The notes beneath the pieces are model-generated. The model made no database searches and was not told the DNA's origin. It saw nothing but the letters and a program-made list of their open reading frames with translations. Below, piece by piece: positions 63,412-64,000 of a stretch of DNA of 64,000 bases. Made by a program: the position numbers and the translations under genes. Positions within the stretch are counted from its first letter, which is position 1; each line of letters starts with the position of its first letter. The stretch is from NCBI RefSeq assembly GCF_020782235.1, contig NZ_JAJGNO010000004.1, positions 124,001 through 188,000 on the forward strand, given 5' to 3'. The DNA comes from Sphingobium naphthae. Lineage in GTDB: Bacteria; Pseudomonadota; Alphaproteobacteria; Sphingomonadales; Sphingomonadaceae.

Positions 63412-63950
63412 CCGACCCCGACCGCGACCTGCCCGAACAGATCATGTGGGCCGGCCGCTTCATCACCGCCAAAACGCGCGGGCGATGGGAATATGTGTCG
63501 CGCGCGCGCGGCATCCACGCCGCGGTCATCCTGGCGATCGACGAGGCCGAAGACGGCCGCCACGTCCTGCTGGTCGACCAATATCGCGTCCCGCTCGGCC
63601 GCCGCTGCATCGAACTGCCCGCCGGCCTGGTCGGCGACGAGCAGGAGGGCGAGGAAGCCAGCCTGGCCGCCGCCCGCGAGCTGGAGGAGGAGACGGGATA
63701 CAGGCCCGAACGCCTGGAACGGCTCGGCGATTTCTGCGCCTCGCCCGGCATGGTCTCGGAAGGCTTCACCCTCTTTCGCGCCCATGGCCTGGTCAGGACC
63801 GGCGAAGGCGGCGGCGTCGCCGAGGAGGACATTCTGGTCCACCGCGTGCCGCTCGACCGCATCGCCGATCATGTCGCCGACTGGCGGGCGCAGGGCTATG
63901 CGATGGACGTGAAGCTGCTGCTGCTGCTGGGCGCGGGCATGGTCGCCTGA
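63408..63950 (+). CDS. NUDIX hydrolase, ADP-ribose pyrophosphatase-like
   Basis: 180 aa. Complete NUDIX box G-x5-E-x7-REUxEExGU: GLVGDEQEGEEASLAAARELEEETGY, with all catalytic Glu. Upstream VDQYRVPLGRRCIELPAG fits the ADP-sugar pyrophosphatase subfamily. It is coupled to the TPM/LemA genes, an unusual company. Confidence 0.9.
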   Translation: MTDPDRDLPEQIMWAGRFITAKTRGRWEYVSRARGIHAAVILAIDEAEDGRHVLLVDQYRVPLGRRCIELPAGLVGDEQEGEEASLAAARELEEETGYRPERLERLGDFCASPGMVSEGFTLFRAHGLVRTGEGGGVAEEDILVHRVPLDRIADHVADWRAQGYAMDVKLLLLLGAGMVA

Positions 63951-63960
63951 CGGCGCGGCC

Positions 63961-64000
63961 TCACGGCACCCGATACCAGTCCGCCACCCGGTCGAGCGCC
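63961..64000 (-). CDS. Probable C-terminal end of a minus-strand gene
   Basis: The last 40 bases read on the minus strand as ALDRVADWYRVP-stop, a plausible protein end. It converges on the NUDIX gene. Too short to identify. Confidence 0.35.
   Translation of the reverse strand, partial: ALDRVADWYRVP

Noticed and set aside
1-64000. tRNA genes, CRISPR arrays, insertion sequences, prophage genes
   Set aside because: None recognised: no TTC-anticodon-arm patterns with flanking acceptor stems, no spaced direct repeats, and no transposase, integrase or phage structural gene motifs.

Overview
High-GC chromosomal segment of an alphaproteobacterium, most likely a sphingomonad (Sphingobium/Sphingomonas-like). 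This is inferred from the pckA / chvI-chvG / hprK / rapZ / EIIA-HPr block, two large TonB-dependent receptors, the cheA-cheW-cheY-cheB-cheR order, the TTENG-type CheY, an S16 protein with an acidic tail, and palindromic repeats of the kind common in this group. No tRNA, rRNA operon, CRISPR array, prophage or transposase was seen. Most of the window is core genome, densely packed with many 4-base stop/start overlaps.

Layout. 1-3.6 kb: end of a TonB receptor, then a NUDIX-DUF47 fusion beside a PiT phosphate transporter. 3.7-5.4 kb: a small conserved-looking protein divergent from an XRE short-chain-fatty-acyl-type regulator with palindromes between them. 5.4-12.6 kb (minus): glmU, a metallophosphoesterase, and glmS-scpA-scpB-tatA-tatB-tatC. 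12.7-16.6 kb: gph, enoyl-CoA hydratase, a CitE-like lyase, and an SPFH/NfeD membrane pair. 16.7-22.4 kb: a membrane-tethered LuxR-type regulator divergent from an OmpA-like protein, then YetF-like, Na+/H+ antiporter and a Tat-exported DUF885 protein. 22.4-24.3 kb: a solo GIY-YIG nuclease bracketed by inverted palindromic repeats, ferredoxin-NADP reductase and a small EF-hand-like protein. 24.4-31.4 kb: the pckA-ChvIG-PTS regulatory block linking envelope/acid sensing to carbon metabolism.

31.6-38.4 kb: PerM-type permease, TrmH-type RNA methyltransferase, MHS transporter, GNAT and a full TonB receptor preceded by a perfect 9-bp-arm palindrome. 38.6-43 kb (minus): the ffh-rpsP-rimM-trmD-rplS translation/SRP operon with two extra small membrane-protein genes inside it. 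43-50.8 kb: membrane protein, APC permease, dapF-mtaB-ftsY-septation protein operon, Fe/Mn superoxide dismutase and a hemerythrin. 50.8-60.2 kb (minus): a chemoreceptor with a small membrane partner, a thioredoxin-like ferredoxin, a zinc/J-domain protein, RNase P RNA, an AmpD-type amidase, and a complete chemotaxis operon whose CheA ends in a degenerate receiver-like domain. 60.2-64 kb: small lipoprotein, MscL, LemA, two TPM-domain proteins and a NUDIX hydrolase.

No single locus is clearly a new defence or mobile system. The most promising leads are the GIY-YIG gene inside inverted palindromes, the NUDIX-DUF47-PiT phosphate module, the hybrid CheA with its local receptor, the palindrome before the TonB receptor, and the small membrane genes inside the trmD operon.
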